Positions 23,090-33,519 of a DNA stretch of 64,000 nt are shown here, in pieces (position 1 is the first letter of the stretch; each line of letters opens with the position of its first letter). The translations under genes and the position numbers were made by a program. The notes beneath the pieces were generated by a model. That model made no database searches and was not told the DNA's origin. It was given only the letters and a program-made list of their open reading frames with translations. Source of the stretch: Vandiemenella viatica (Eukaryota; Arthropoda; Insecta; Orthoptera; Morabidae); assembly GCA_031002005.1 (NCBI GenBank), contig JARYHS010008074.1, positions 182,366,494-182,430,493 on the forward strand. The letters run 5' to 3'.

Positions 23090-23512
23090 TATATATATCT
23101 TAAATCCATTCAGTGCATTACAATATCTAACTACTTTTACCCTTATGAAAATTTATTTTAAATGTTTTGGTAAATTTTTCATTACTTCACTCATTAATTT
23201 ATTTCAGTCCTTTTAATCATTACATTTAACAGACAATATTCTCACTGCTTTATGCCTATACTCAAATGCAAACTTAGAGTTACAATTATCTCTTCCCTTC
23301 CACAACTCCTAATCTTTCTACCATATCCATCCCGGTATCATCACCAATATAATCCTTGTACATTCCAAGCACTTTGCAGACCTGACATCTGTCTTCCTGT
23401 TAATTACAACTCTCCTCTATTTATTGACTGAATTGTTACATACATTCCATAAACAAATTTAACTGCCTTCCTTTGCACCCTCTTGAACTTCTGAATTCGA
23501 CATGACAGTAAT
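23090..23512 (-). pseudogene. Diverged LINE 3' remnant
   Basis: Read against the LINE at 15340, the same order of words recurs: a stretch like AATGTTTTGGTAAATTTTTCATTACTTC, later CTTTGCACCCTCTTGAACTTC, matching the C-terminal coding region near 15475-15810. Too decayed to translate. It probably comes from the same LINE family. Confidence 0.5.
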
Positions 23513-23608
23513 TTACAAATATAAATGCTTATGGGATTATCGCTGCGTTGTTATACAAATATTAAAGGTTTCCTGCAGCGATAATCCTGTAAGCATTTAT
23601 ATTTGTAA
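23513..23608. repeat. Foldback repeat (34-bp arms)
   Basis: The arms TTACAAATATAAATGCTTAT... and ...GTAAGCATTTATATTTGTAA pair over 34 bases with two mismatches around a 28-base loop. This may be a tiny palindromic MITE. No clear target duplication was found. Confidence 0.75.
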
Positions 23609-24235
23609 TATGATGCCTGCGAAAACAACAAAATCATTTAAGACAGTAGATGTAGGGCATTAATCATTAAAAATTCAGTCAAAATAGGTTTGCCAGAGTA
23701 TAATCATTAGGTTTAACATGTTTAGGAATTAGTGGAATTTAGGAGTCCGGGAAAACATTTTTATGGTTTAAAGTATTTTCGTATTTCTTGACTCAAGAAG
23801 CATGATCATGGTGGGACAGATTAAAATATTTTGATACTACAGGTTTGAATATTATTAATGTATTTTATATATTTTAAGGAAAATGGAGAGGCAATCCTAT
23901 ACTTTACACAGTTTAAAGTAGAATTTTCAATACAATTAATTGTTTAGAAAAAATTGAGCCTTTGAGAAGCATTGTCGGGTGCCACTGCTGCTCTATGAAA
24001 GACCTTGCATCTTGATTTTTGTCTGTCTCTATTGCTGCACAGTTTGTGATGGTCACAAGCCTTTGCTACTTTGGACTGAAAATTGTGAAAATCTCTTAAA
24101 ACTTTTTGAGGAACTATCAAAATTAGTTGGTTTTGGCTAGAGTTTGGTGTGGCGTTTGCTAATCCAAAGTGCATGACACGAACCTGCAACTTTTGAGAAA
24201 ATAACCCTGATGTTATTATTTGCATAGTCAAATCA
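23609..24235. other. No gene seen
   Basis: AT-rich sequence; a 95-codon minus-strand frame near 23944-24231 shows no recognisable motif. Confidence 0.35.
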
Positions 24236-24800
24236 TCATATATATATATATAAATGGATGTTGGTATGTATGTAATGTATATCCGAGATTAATAGATGTT
24301 AACATCATTTAAATGATCACCATGAAAGTTGGCACATACATGCATTCTTTCAAAGACAAGGTTTCGGACCAAAAAAAAAAAAATAATTCAAAAACACCCC
24401 TTCTCCCCTTTTACAACGCTTAATTTTTATAAAAAATATGCATATTTTTCTGATTTTAAAAGAATTTTTTACACTTATACTTTAAAACAAACTGAAAAAT
24501 GCCGTCTACATTTGGTTTACACCCCTTAACTTTTGTCATGTTCTTTATACACAGCTACAGTTTCTATTCAATTTTGTAGAAACTTTGTATATGTAAACAA
24601 AAAATCTGTCTGCATCAGTTTTTTAAAAAAAAATAAAAAAAAAAAAATACTTCTTTCATTTTTACCAATGTACTTTATACATACCCATAGTTTTTATCTG
24701 ATATTGATGGAACTTTGCACACATATACTTTAAAACAAACAGTAAAATACTGTCAACATTTGGTTTACAATAGCCTTACCCCTTTACCCCTACCTCATTT
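24236..24800 (+). mobile_element. Helitron-like 5' fragment
   Basis: It starts TCATATATATATATATAAATGGATG after an A, a common Helitron 5' form, followed by ATGAAAGTTGGCACATACATG. No 3' hairpin or CTAR end was found, so the right limit is a guess. A shorter relative occurs at 25517-25620. Confidence 0.4.
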
Positions 24801-25516
24801 AATTTCTAATGTTCTTTATCATGGGTGCAGGAGGGGAAATACTCAGAAAAAGATTAAGAAACCAAAATTTTATTATTAAATTCACTGTTTGAATAATAAT
24901 TTAAGGCACCTAGGTTGCTGTCCAAATTTGTTCAACACCTTGTCAGTAAATTCAATATCCTTAGTTAATCAGTAACAAGTGTTATATGTAATGAATTAAA
25001 GAGATATAGATGCACACCCCTTAATTTAATCCTGCTGGTGCCCATGTTCTTTATAGCTTTAATCCTGTCAATATCAATTAAGCTTTTTTGAAGTTATGCC
25101 AGAATATTCTTGAAATAAATGTGTCCTAATGTCTTAGTATGTATTTCAGATTTTAACTTGGACCCCAAGCATTCACATTGTAAAAACCCATTAATTTATT
25201 TTTGTGTGATACCAGAATAAATAGGGGTATTCCAGATATCGCACAATAATACATATTAATGTGTGGATGGTACATTTTTTTTTGATTATGAAGCAGCAAC
25301 TTTACCAGGTATTGTGATTAGAATGAAATTCACCCTGAACCAAAACTTAAACTGAAGGTCCATATCACAGCATTCAGTTCACACTGTTCTAGGAATAGTT
25401 TGTGTGTATCAATGTTTAGTTTACTTCTGTAAAAGGCTGATGCCTAATTAATGTAATTTGATACACATGATTCACATTGGAAATATAAAAATAGTTTATG
25501 GATTCTCTGCTAATCT
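24801..25516. other. No gene seen
   Basis: AT-rich sequence between two Helitron-like fragments. No element recognised. Confidence 0.35.
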
Positions 25517-25620
25517 TACATAGAAGAATGGATGTTGCTACATCCAACACTGTTTCACCGATCCCATTAAAGTTGGCACATATAACTATTTTTTCACATA
25601 GAATATTTCTGACCAAAAAA
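25517..25620 (+). mobile_element. Short Helitron-like fragment
   Basis: It contains AATGGATGTTG and AAAGTTGGCACATATA, spaced as in the fragment at 24245-24345. Adjacent to the 3' end of the I-type LINE. Confidence 0.35.
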
Positions 25621-25639
25621 TCCAAGAGGCTTCAAATCT

Positions 25640-26016
25640 TCAGTTCTGTGTCTTGAAGGAAGTGAAACTATTGCCTTGTAGATTTGGACATTTTTTGATT
25701 GAAGAATGGTGGTAATGCTCGCTGGGAATTTGACTGAAAGCTGTTCGAGGCGCCTGTAGAAACGTTTTCAATGTAATTGAAACCGTGAACAGGAGAGAAT
25801 GATGTGATTGAGGTCTGAAATTTCTTGGTCTAAGGTGCATATAGGTCTTTGTATTATATGAAGGCGGCATAAGTGGTGAGGATAACAATCATGTCCTAGC
25901 CTCATTCTAATAATGGTTGTTGCATGTCTTCTTGCAATGTTGTGCTCTGCGAACCAGGGTGTCTTCGGTATTGTAGGTTTTACTGCTGAGTAGTGTTTTC
26001 TTCTTAGTAGCTGCAT
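25640..26016 (-). pseudogene. I-group LINE C-terminal region
   Basis: It reads PWFAEHNIARRHATTIIRMR followed by a gap-free CTLDQEISDLNHIILSCSRF, the Cys/His-containing region that ends many I-group and R1-type pol proteins. A frameshift near 25890 precedes the last part. Confidence 0.7.
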
Positions 26017-26028
26017 CCGGGATCAGTC

Positions 26029-26523
26029 TTAATTCCAACTGAGGTATGCCTTCCTAGAGACTAGTGGGATGAAATTCCTCCAAGGTAGCTGAATGCCTGC
26101 AAAGTGCCCTTCGTTGATGCTCTGTTTCGCTAGCTGGTCGACGATTTCATTGTGCATTATTCTTATATGACCTTTAATCCAGAGAAAATGTACTTGTATG
26201 CCAACTGAAGAAGCTTCTGAAGCTAATCTTATTATTTCATACAGGTATTGATGCATTTTGTTACTCCATACTGGGTTCTGTAATTTCTGGAGAGCGCTCT
26301 TAGCGTCAGTAAGTTTTAAGATCCTTGGAAAGTATTTGTCTAGCCTGTACTTGATAGCTGCGCACATGGCTATAGTTTCCGCTGTGTAAATTGACGTCTC
26401 TGCAGGTAGTAATGTTTGTCCGTACTCGTTAGTATGTGGGCAATAATAAGCGTATCCTGCACCTTCCGTAGTTTTAGAACTGTCGCTGTAAATAGGGATG
26501 TAGTTGGGCCAAGTTTTGTTCAA
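26029..26523 (-). pseudogene. I-group LINE RNase H domain
   Basis: 164 codons. The four acidic positions of RNase H are visible: Asp in IYSDSSKT, Glu in TAETIAMCAA, Asp in LTDAKSAL, and Asp in NEIVDQLAK, so the active site looks complete. The domain removes RNA from RNA-DNA hybrids during element copying. It is separated from the thumb by a stop/frameshift between 26523 and 26595. Confidence 0.85.
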
Positions 26524-26594
26524 GAAGTGTGAAATTGCTGTATTGATGTTGTTACTCCGGATAATATTTTCTAGTAGATAATATATTTGTAGTT

Positions 26595-27400
26595 TCAGGA
26601 ACTGAAATTCGTATGGATACAGGAAGCCTGGAATAATGCGGCTTTTAATATGAGTGGTTTAATCTTTTCATATTCCTTGTATCCTTTTGATAGTAGAGGC
26701 ACTCTTTTCGCTGGTGGTGGTCCGTTCATTGTGAGTCTTCTGTTCATTACTGACAGCTTCTTTAGTAAAGGATGTTCCTTTATAGCAAAGATGCGGATGA
26801 GGTATTTGTTTGTAAGAAGTTCCTGGCGTATAGAAAGGGGCATTTCCGTTGCTTCTATCAGAAGAGCATTGGTAGGACTAGACCTCATTGCTCCCAGGCA
26901 TAATCTTATGGCCCTATGTTGAGCCCTGTCCAGTTTTTCCAAGACGTATTTTGGCGCGTTTCCGAACAGGGTGCTTCCATAATCTATTACTGGACGGATT
27001 AAGGATCGGTACAAGATTAGTAGAGTAGAAGGATCTGCTCCCCACCATGTTCCTGTGATGGATCGGAGTATGTTCAGCGCTTTTCCAACCTTCTGTAATA
27101 TATAGTTTATGTGGCAGCTCCATGTTAGTTTGCTGTCCAGATATAGGCCCAGAAGTTTAGCCGACGCTTCTATTGGGAGGGTATATGGTCCCAGCCATAT
27201 GGTGCGTTCTCCGAATGTGCAGCGCTTCCTTGTGAACACCACGACAGTTGATTTAGGTGTTGAGAGTGTAAGTCCACACTCAGATGTCCATACAGATAAA
27301 GTTATTGCAGCATCCGATAGCCATTGATAGGTTAAATACAAGGAGGGAGACATGGTATATATGCAGATGTCATCAGCATACTGTAATACTTTTATATGCG
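26595..27400 (-). pseudogene. I-group LINE RT catalytic block and thumb
   Basis: Upstream of the 252-codon frame, the strand reads LQYADDICIYTM (27392-27355), where YADD is the catalytic box. The frame then gives WTSECGLTLSTPKSTVVVF, SAKLLGLYLDSKLTWSCHI and YRSLIRPVIDYGSTLFGNAP, standard LINE RT finger and thumb blocks. It ends at 26595. It belongs to the element at 25640-29225 and is separated from the N-terminal part by a frameshift at about 27510. Confidence 0.85.
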
Positions 27401-27507
27401 TGCTAAAGATTTTTTCCAGATTAGCGGTATATATGGCATATAATAGTGGACTGAGGATTGATCCTAGGGCTAGGCCCTTCGATAGTGTTCTAGGTCCGAA
27501 GAAGGTA

Positions 27508-29220
27508 TTATTTTGTTTTCATATATATATGGTACGTTGCCGAACCAGATTGTAGATTTTGGCAGTACTGCACTGGGATGCCAATTTCTTTTAGCTTTTT
27601 GAGCAGTACTGTTGGCACCACATTGTCATAGGCTCCTGAAATATCTAGGAATATGGCTGTTAAGTATCCCTTTTCAGTGAATACCTTCTCTATATCTGCA
27701 GTTAGAAGACTGAGGTTGTCTATCGTACTATGTGCCTTCCTGAATCCAAACTGAGTCCTGGGTAATAGATTATTGTGTTCCAGCCACCACTCTAATCGTT
27801 GTTTCACTAGTCGTTCAAATATTTTGGCGATGCAAGAAGACAAAGTTATCGGTCGGTAGGACTTGGCATCGTTAGGGTTTTTCCCCTGCTTTGGGATGGG
27901 TACGATGATGTGTGTAGTCCAATCTTCAGGAAAATTTCCTGTAATCCAAATTACGTTGAAAAGTTGAAGGAGAAGTTGTTTTGCGTTACTTGGCAAATTA
28001 GCGAGCATGCTGTAGTGAATTCCGTCGATCCCTGGAGCTGTGTTTGATGCTTTTTTGAGGGCTCTTTCTAGCTCGTTTCGTCTGAAGGGCTGCATGAGAT
28101 ACGTCTGATTCTTACCTGTAGAAGTCGATTGTAAAGGCTCAGGTGGAAAAGCTACCGATGGCGTGGTCACAATGTCGGCGAATTCTTCAGTCCAACAATG
28201 GACAGAGCGAGTGGGTACACACTTCTTCTTGAATTTATTTATGGTTGACCATATCTTTGAGAGCGGCGTGTCTTTGGAAAGTTTGCTGCAAAAGGCTTTC
28301 CAGCTTTGTTTCTTCTGGTGTTTCAGTGTCCTCTTCGTTTCTGCGTCTACTTTTTTGTAGCCTAGAAAATTTTCCCAGGTTGGAAACTGTTTATAGTATT
28401 TCAGCGCTAGTTTTCTTTTTGCGATCATCCTTCCACATTCTGGGCTCCACCATGGTACTGTTATTCCTCGCGGATGAGTTATAGTCTTCTTTTGTGGGAT
28501 AGATTGGCTAGCTGCATATTTGATTTTATTTATGAAAGCTTTATACTTTTCAGCTATAGGGAGCGTATTTGGAATACCGTCGGTAGTCCTTTCCATAATT
28601 CGTCTATAGTTATTCCAGTTTGCTTGATTTAATTTCCATTTGGAATAAGGTTTGTATGGAGGGAGATTGATTGGATTTATGGTCGTGATTTCTATTGGGA
28701 AATGGTTGGATCCCATTGTGGAAGGGAGGACCCCCCAACGGAACTCCGAGGAAAGCAATGCTGAGCACAGAGAAATATCTATGGCGGATTTCCGTTGTTC
28801 TGGCAGGGGAAGTGTTGTTGCAGATCCGTCGTTTAATATAAATAGTTCATATTCTTCTATTAATTCCAAGAGTGTCCTTCCGTAAACGTCTGATATTTCA
28901 CACCCCCATGTCGTATTGTGAGCATTAAAGTCGCCACAGATTAGTAACGGTTGCTCCAACTGTTGCATGAAATAGCGCCATTCCTGCTCTGTGATGACGT
29001 TCCTGGGTGGGCAATACAGGGATACTATGGTGACTTCCTGTCGGCTTATCTGCGCTCTAACGGCGATTGCTTGAAAAGATTTTATATGGGCGTGGTCTAT
29101 ATCGATCGCTGTATGTGGTATTAAGGTTTTAATTACAATTGCAACTCCTCCCCAGCCATCTTCACGATCATTCGAGCAGTTTACAATAATAACAATTTTT
29201 TCATACTTTACACTGAACAA
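27508..29220 (-). pseudogene. I-group LINE endonuclease and RT N-terminal part
   Basis: 570 codons. The endonuclease half shows GWGGVAIVIKTLIPH, VSLYCPP, ICGDFNAHNTTWG (catalytic Asp/Asn region) and MGSNHFPIEI (catalytic His region). The RT half shows KKASNTAPGIDGIHYSML, KSYRPITLSSCIAKIFERLV, RTQFGFRKAHSTIDNL and AIFLDISGAYDNV with the first catalytic Asp. The frame is lost near 27510, just before the second catalytic block. The endonuclease would nick target DNA and RT would copy RNA from the nick. The frame starts inside the endonuclease; its N-terminal residues are missing. Confidence 0.85.
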
Positions 29221-29225
29221 AACTT

Positions 29226-31610
29226 GAAATATTATTTTCTTTAATACGGGGTGTTTAGTTTTTAAACGCTCCGATGGCCGTATTGAATGCGAGGAATTAA
29301 TAACGAGAAATCAGTAGAGATTTTCTGTGCCCATTTCTGGCAATGTCTTTGACCATGAGGTTTAGTATTTGTCTCTGATATCTATCTTAGTGTTCTAGGA
29401 TAATAATTTTCTGTGTAGATTAAGTTCATATAGGTAATTAATTCATACGCTGATGGTTTTTTTTTATCATTTGAAGTTTGTATTCAACCTTTAGTGTTAG
29501 GAATAATAACGGCATCAGGTGTTGGGAGCTGATAGATTCATTACGTTCGCAGTAATTAATAAGTACGGTGATGTCTTTTTTATCATTAGAAGTTTGTATT
29601 AACTCTTTAGTGTTGAGAATAATAACAACTTAGGACAACTTAACATTTTTTGGTATTAGGCTGCAATTCTGCGCTATACGCGCGTGTTTGTGACATAATC
29701 TAGGTATTATTCATTTTATATGTTATCGTGTTATTTAGAAATTGAATAGTTTTTAACATCAACAGAAGATTGTGTTATGTCCTTCCTGTTGGAAAGTAAC
29801 CCATTATGACAACTGAGCGTTTATTGGTATTAAATTCTGCGCTATACGTTTGAGTTTCTGACATAATCTAGCCTTTTTTCATATTATAAAGTCGCCAGTT
29901 CAGTATAGCAGTTTCTACGTCTATCGTGGCGGCGTAATTTGATGATGAATTCTTATATAACTGAATGAGACAGATTGTATTTTTTTTTACTGCTTAACGT
30001 CTCTTAACAGCGAGGTCTTTAGAGACGGGAAAGGATGGGGGGCAAGGAATGGGAACAAATTCGACCATGGCCTTTTGAAGGAAGCATCCCGGCATTCACC
30101 TGGAGTGATTTGGGAAAACCATGGAAAACCCAAATCTGGATGCCCGGACGGGGATTCGAACCGTAGTCCTCCCCAATGCGAGGCCAGAACGCTAACCGTT
30201 ACACCACCACTCTCGGTACAGATTGTAAAAACAAATTACGTATCTCGCTTAGTTCTAGAGATATCGAATGTCAAAAATTATCTCTTTTTCGCGGCGATTG
30301 TTTTCTGCTTCAAACTACGATTCAACTTGACCACAACCGCTAGAAAGAAAACAAAACAACATTCATACATGTCCAGCGTGTAGTGCCTTGTGACTCTGTA
30401 GAAATTTTTTCTGGTCCAGGTTGCATTTCAAACTAACCTCCTCAATTTAGAGATTCTCAAGAACAAAACAAGATATCCCAATATTTTACTCTTCTCTTTC
30501 ATTGTGTTTCGTCCAGTTAGATAAGACTACATCGTCGATTTGGCTTATTCGCAATTTTTTTCACGTCCAAGCCGCATTTCAACCTAGCCATGTCAACTGT
30601 GAAATAACATTTAACGAGAAGTTTAATCGAGATATATAAAAAAAAATCTTAAATTTTAATTTGTCTTGCGGTATTACATAGGAATCCTCACGGAATTGCA
30701 ACGGTGTAAATAATACGTGTGATGATAGTTTTTTTTTTTTATCATTAGAAGTATGTATTAAGCCTTTAGTGTTGAAAATAATAACGGCTTAGGACAACTG
30801 AATGTTTTTTTGGTATTTAAGCTGATGGTTTTTTGGTATTAAGCTGCAATTCAGCGCTATACGCGCGTGTTTCTGACGTAATTTAGCTTTTATTCATATT
30901 ATATTTTATTGTGTTGTTTAGTAATGCAATGGTTTTTAACATAAACAGAAGTTTATGTTATGTCCATACTGTTGGAAAGTAACCTATTATGACAACGTTA
31001 TTTACGTTTTTTGGCATTACATTCAGTGCTATACACTTGAGTTTCTGACATAATCTAGCTTTTATTAATTTCATAATTTATTGAATTGTTTAGTAATGCA
31101 GGTTTCACCTAAACCATTCTGCCGAAATTTGATGATGAATTCTTGTATAACTCAATGAGACAGATAGAAAGTATAAAGATGCACATCTCGCTTAGCTCTC
31201 GAGATATTGAAAGTCAAAAATTATTTATAGGTAGGGCCTATAGTTTCATTTTCTTTTGACAACGATTTTCTTCTCCTTCAAACTGCATTTCATCTTGACC
31301 ACAACCGCTAGAAAGAAAACAAAACTCCCATTGTACATGTCCAGCTTGTAGTACCTTGTGACTGGATTTTTTTGGTCCAGGTTGTATTTTAAACTCTCAA
31401 CCTCAATTTAGAGATACAATATCCCATGGAAAAAGCAATATTTTAGATTTGACTTTCAATGTGTCTCTTCAAGTTAGATAAGAATCCATCGTCTGGTTTA
31501 ACGAGAAGTGTAAACGACATATATAGATAAAATCTTCAATTTTGATTTGTCTTGTGGTGGTACATAAGAATACATCATCAAATTGCAACGCCACATTAAA
31601 AGATTTTTCA
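29226..31610. repeat. Tandem ~0.95-kb direct repeat region with hairpin motifs
   Basis: Two diverged units run about 29570-30640 (enlarged by a SINE) and 30725-31560. Matching words include TATCATTAGAAGT (29581/30740), CTGCAATTC.GCGCTATACGCGCGTGTTT (29662/30846), GATGATGAATTCTT.TATAACT (29942/31132) and TGGTCCAGGTTG (30412/31374). Each carries the CTCGCTTAGYTCT.GAGATAT motif seen in the CATGGAGG transposons. No coding sequence. Confidence 0.65.
29980..30217 (-). mobile_element. tRNA-derived SINE, copy 1
   Basis: Poly-T at its left marks the tail of a minus-strand SINE. The head contains a pol III box B-like GGTTCGAATCC (mutated here) and the shared body of the copies at 32508 and 51438. The 10-bp target duplication ACAGATTGTA (29970-29979 and 30218-30227) is perfect. 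Confidence 0.85.
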
Positions 31611-31861
31611 TAAAAGATTATTCACATGTTTCTGGGTTGGACAAGTACTGTTGTAGTAGTAAATCGACATGGATTTTTGTTTCCTTGAGAAGAAATTTTA
31701 AATTTGTTCTTATGATCCACGATAGTAATTTCAACATTTCTGAGATACAAAAACTTAACTCAAATATCAAAAATACTCTGTTAGGCGAAAAAGGGGGTGT
31801 AAAGGAATTGCTACAGGGGCGTGTGCTCTATCGCAATTAAATCAAACTATGAAGCAAGCAT

Positions 31862-32041
31862 GATGTGTGAACGGTATCGCTCAGGCCTTGCACTCGAGAA
31901 CACCTGTATTCAAATCCCCGTCCGCCATCCATCCATCCAGTTTTCGGTTTTACATGGTTTCACAAGTAAAATACTCAGGATGTGATGCATACCTCTTGGG
32001 CCCGGAGCTCAGCATTAAATTTTATGTAAATTATCACCAAA
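31862..32041 (+). mobile_element. Second SINE-like tRNA-derived fragment
   Basis: It contains a possible box A (GAACGGTATCGCTCAGG) and a box B-like GTATTCAAATCC about 35 bases downstream, then CCATCCATCCATCCA and a GTTTTACATGGTTTC segment that resembles the body of the main SINE family. The right end is cut by the Helitron start at 32042. Confidence 0.5.
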
Positions 32042-32507
32042 TCTATATCTATAAAACGAAAACCAGATAAATTTGTCTTAAAAAACTCGGAAACTACCGA
32101 ACGGATTTCGATGGAGTTTTCATCGTTTTAAAGCTTAGAATCTCAATTCGGTTTGGCGTCTTACATTTCAACGTTAAATAACGCAGGAGCATTAGATGAA
32201 ATTCTGAATGACGAATCCCAAAGTTGGAAGGATCAGATGTTGCATACTTCGTACCATGGAGGAAGGAATATATGGAGACGACGCAAGGGACCTTCGCCAC
32301 ATACTGGACTGAAACTGGGTGGAGAGAAGTGGGGAGGGGAGGCCGCCATATTGCTTGACAGGAGAAACACGGGAAATAGGCACAATAAATTCAAGGGAGT
32401 CATTTGACAACCGTGGCACCGAAATTTGATGATGGATTATTATGTAACTCGACGAGACACAGAAAAAATGAAGAATAAAATTTTTTGATATCGTACTTAG
32501 TTCACGA

Positions 32508-32762
32508 TTTTTTTTTTTTTTTTTTTTTTAACTGCTTTACGTCTCTTTTTAACATCGAGGTCTTTAGAGACGGGAAAGGATGGGGGGCAAGGAATGGGAA
32601 TGAATTCGGCCATGGCCTTTTGAAGGAAGCATCCCGGCATTTGCCTGGATTGATTTGGGGAAACCATGGTAAACCCAAATCTGGATGCCCGGACGGGGAT
32701 TCGAACCGCCGTCCTCCCGAATGCGAGGCGAGAACGCTAACTGTTACACCGCGCCGCTCGGT
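32508..32762 (-). mobile_element. tRNA-derived SINE, copy 2
   Basis: Poly-T at left, box B (GGTTCGAATCCCC on the minus strand) near the right end. It is flanked by TTAGTTCACGA (32497-32507) and TTAGTTCTCGA (32763-32773), an 11-bp duplication with one mismatch. Copy A of the host transposon has the empty site (TTAGTTCTCGAG near 18043). Confidence 0.9.
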
Positions 32763-33519
32763 TTAGTTCTCGAGATATAATGCCTCAAAAAAGTGGAGTT
32801 TCTGGTTGAAATTCAGAAGAAACGTGTCCCCACAGTCAAATTTGGTGATAGTTTCTTATGAGACACGACGATACAAATCGAAAATAAACAATAAAATTTT
32901 TCGATATCTTGCTTAGTTCGCGAGATATACTGTCTCAAAAGTGAGGTTGTTAGGTTATGAGGGGATTCAACGATAACCGTGGCGCCGCAATTTGATGACG
33001 AATTCTTATGTAACTCGATGAGAGAAACTGAAAGTAAAGAATAATTTTTTTTGATATCTCGCTTAGTTCTCGAGATATTGTACCTTAAAATTGACGTGGT
33101 TAGGTTGAAATGCGGCCTGGACCAGAAGAAAACTTTCGCCATTTCCATATTTGATGATGAATTCGGACGTAACTTAATGAGCAGGTAATTCTTTTTAACT
33201 TGAATAACAAACTGTTTATTTCTACAGTCCTTAAATTTTAGTACATATTCAAATAGGTTATATTTTCACATTCTATTTCAGTAATTGACAAGAAAGATTT
33301 CAAAATATAGAAATATACTTGTAGATATATTTACAAACAGAAACAAATCATATCTGAAATTTTAAAAATAGCATAAGTCAATGTTTAGAACTTTAAAAAA
33401 AAAATTCTTCATAAAACCTCATAGTTTCTGAGCTTAATTAGAAGATATTGTACTGTTAGTGGCCTATATAATTTTGCTAGAAAAATCAGTGCAATCATAA
33501 ATCAGAAGCTAACAGCTAA

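Larger units (their letters stand above)
25640..29225 (-). mobile_element. I-group LINE, 5'-truncated, with EN, RT and RNase H
   Basis: A 3.6-kb minus-strand non-LTR retrotransposon. Domain order is AP-type endonuclease, RT, thumb, RNase H and a C-terminal Cys region; the presence of RNase H after RT places it in the I superclade. The first part of the endonuclease and any ORF1 are absent, so it is 5'-truncated near 29225. Only a few breaks separate long frames, which makes it one of the best preserved elements of this window. The 3' end is near 25640; no poly-A tail is obvious. Confidence 0.85.

Noticed and set aside
22310..25510. Numerous 60-95-codon AT-rich frames
   Set aside because: Lys/Phe/Ile-rich chance frames with no motifs or neighbours.
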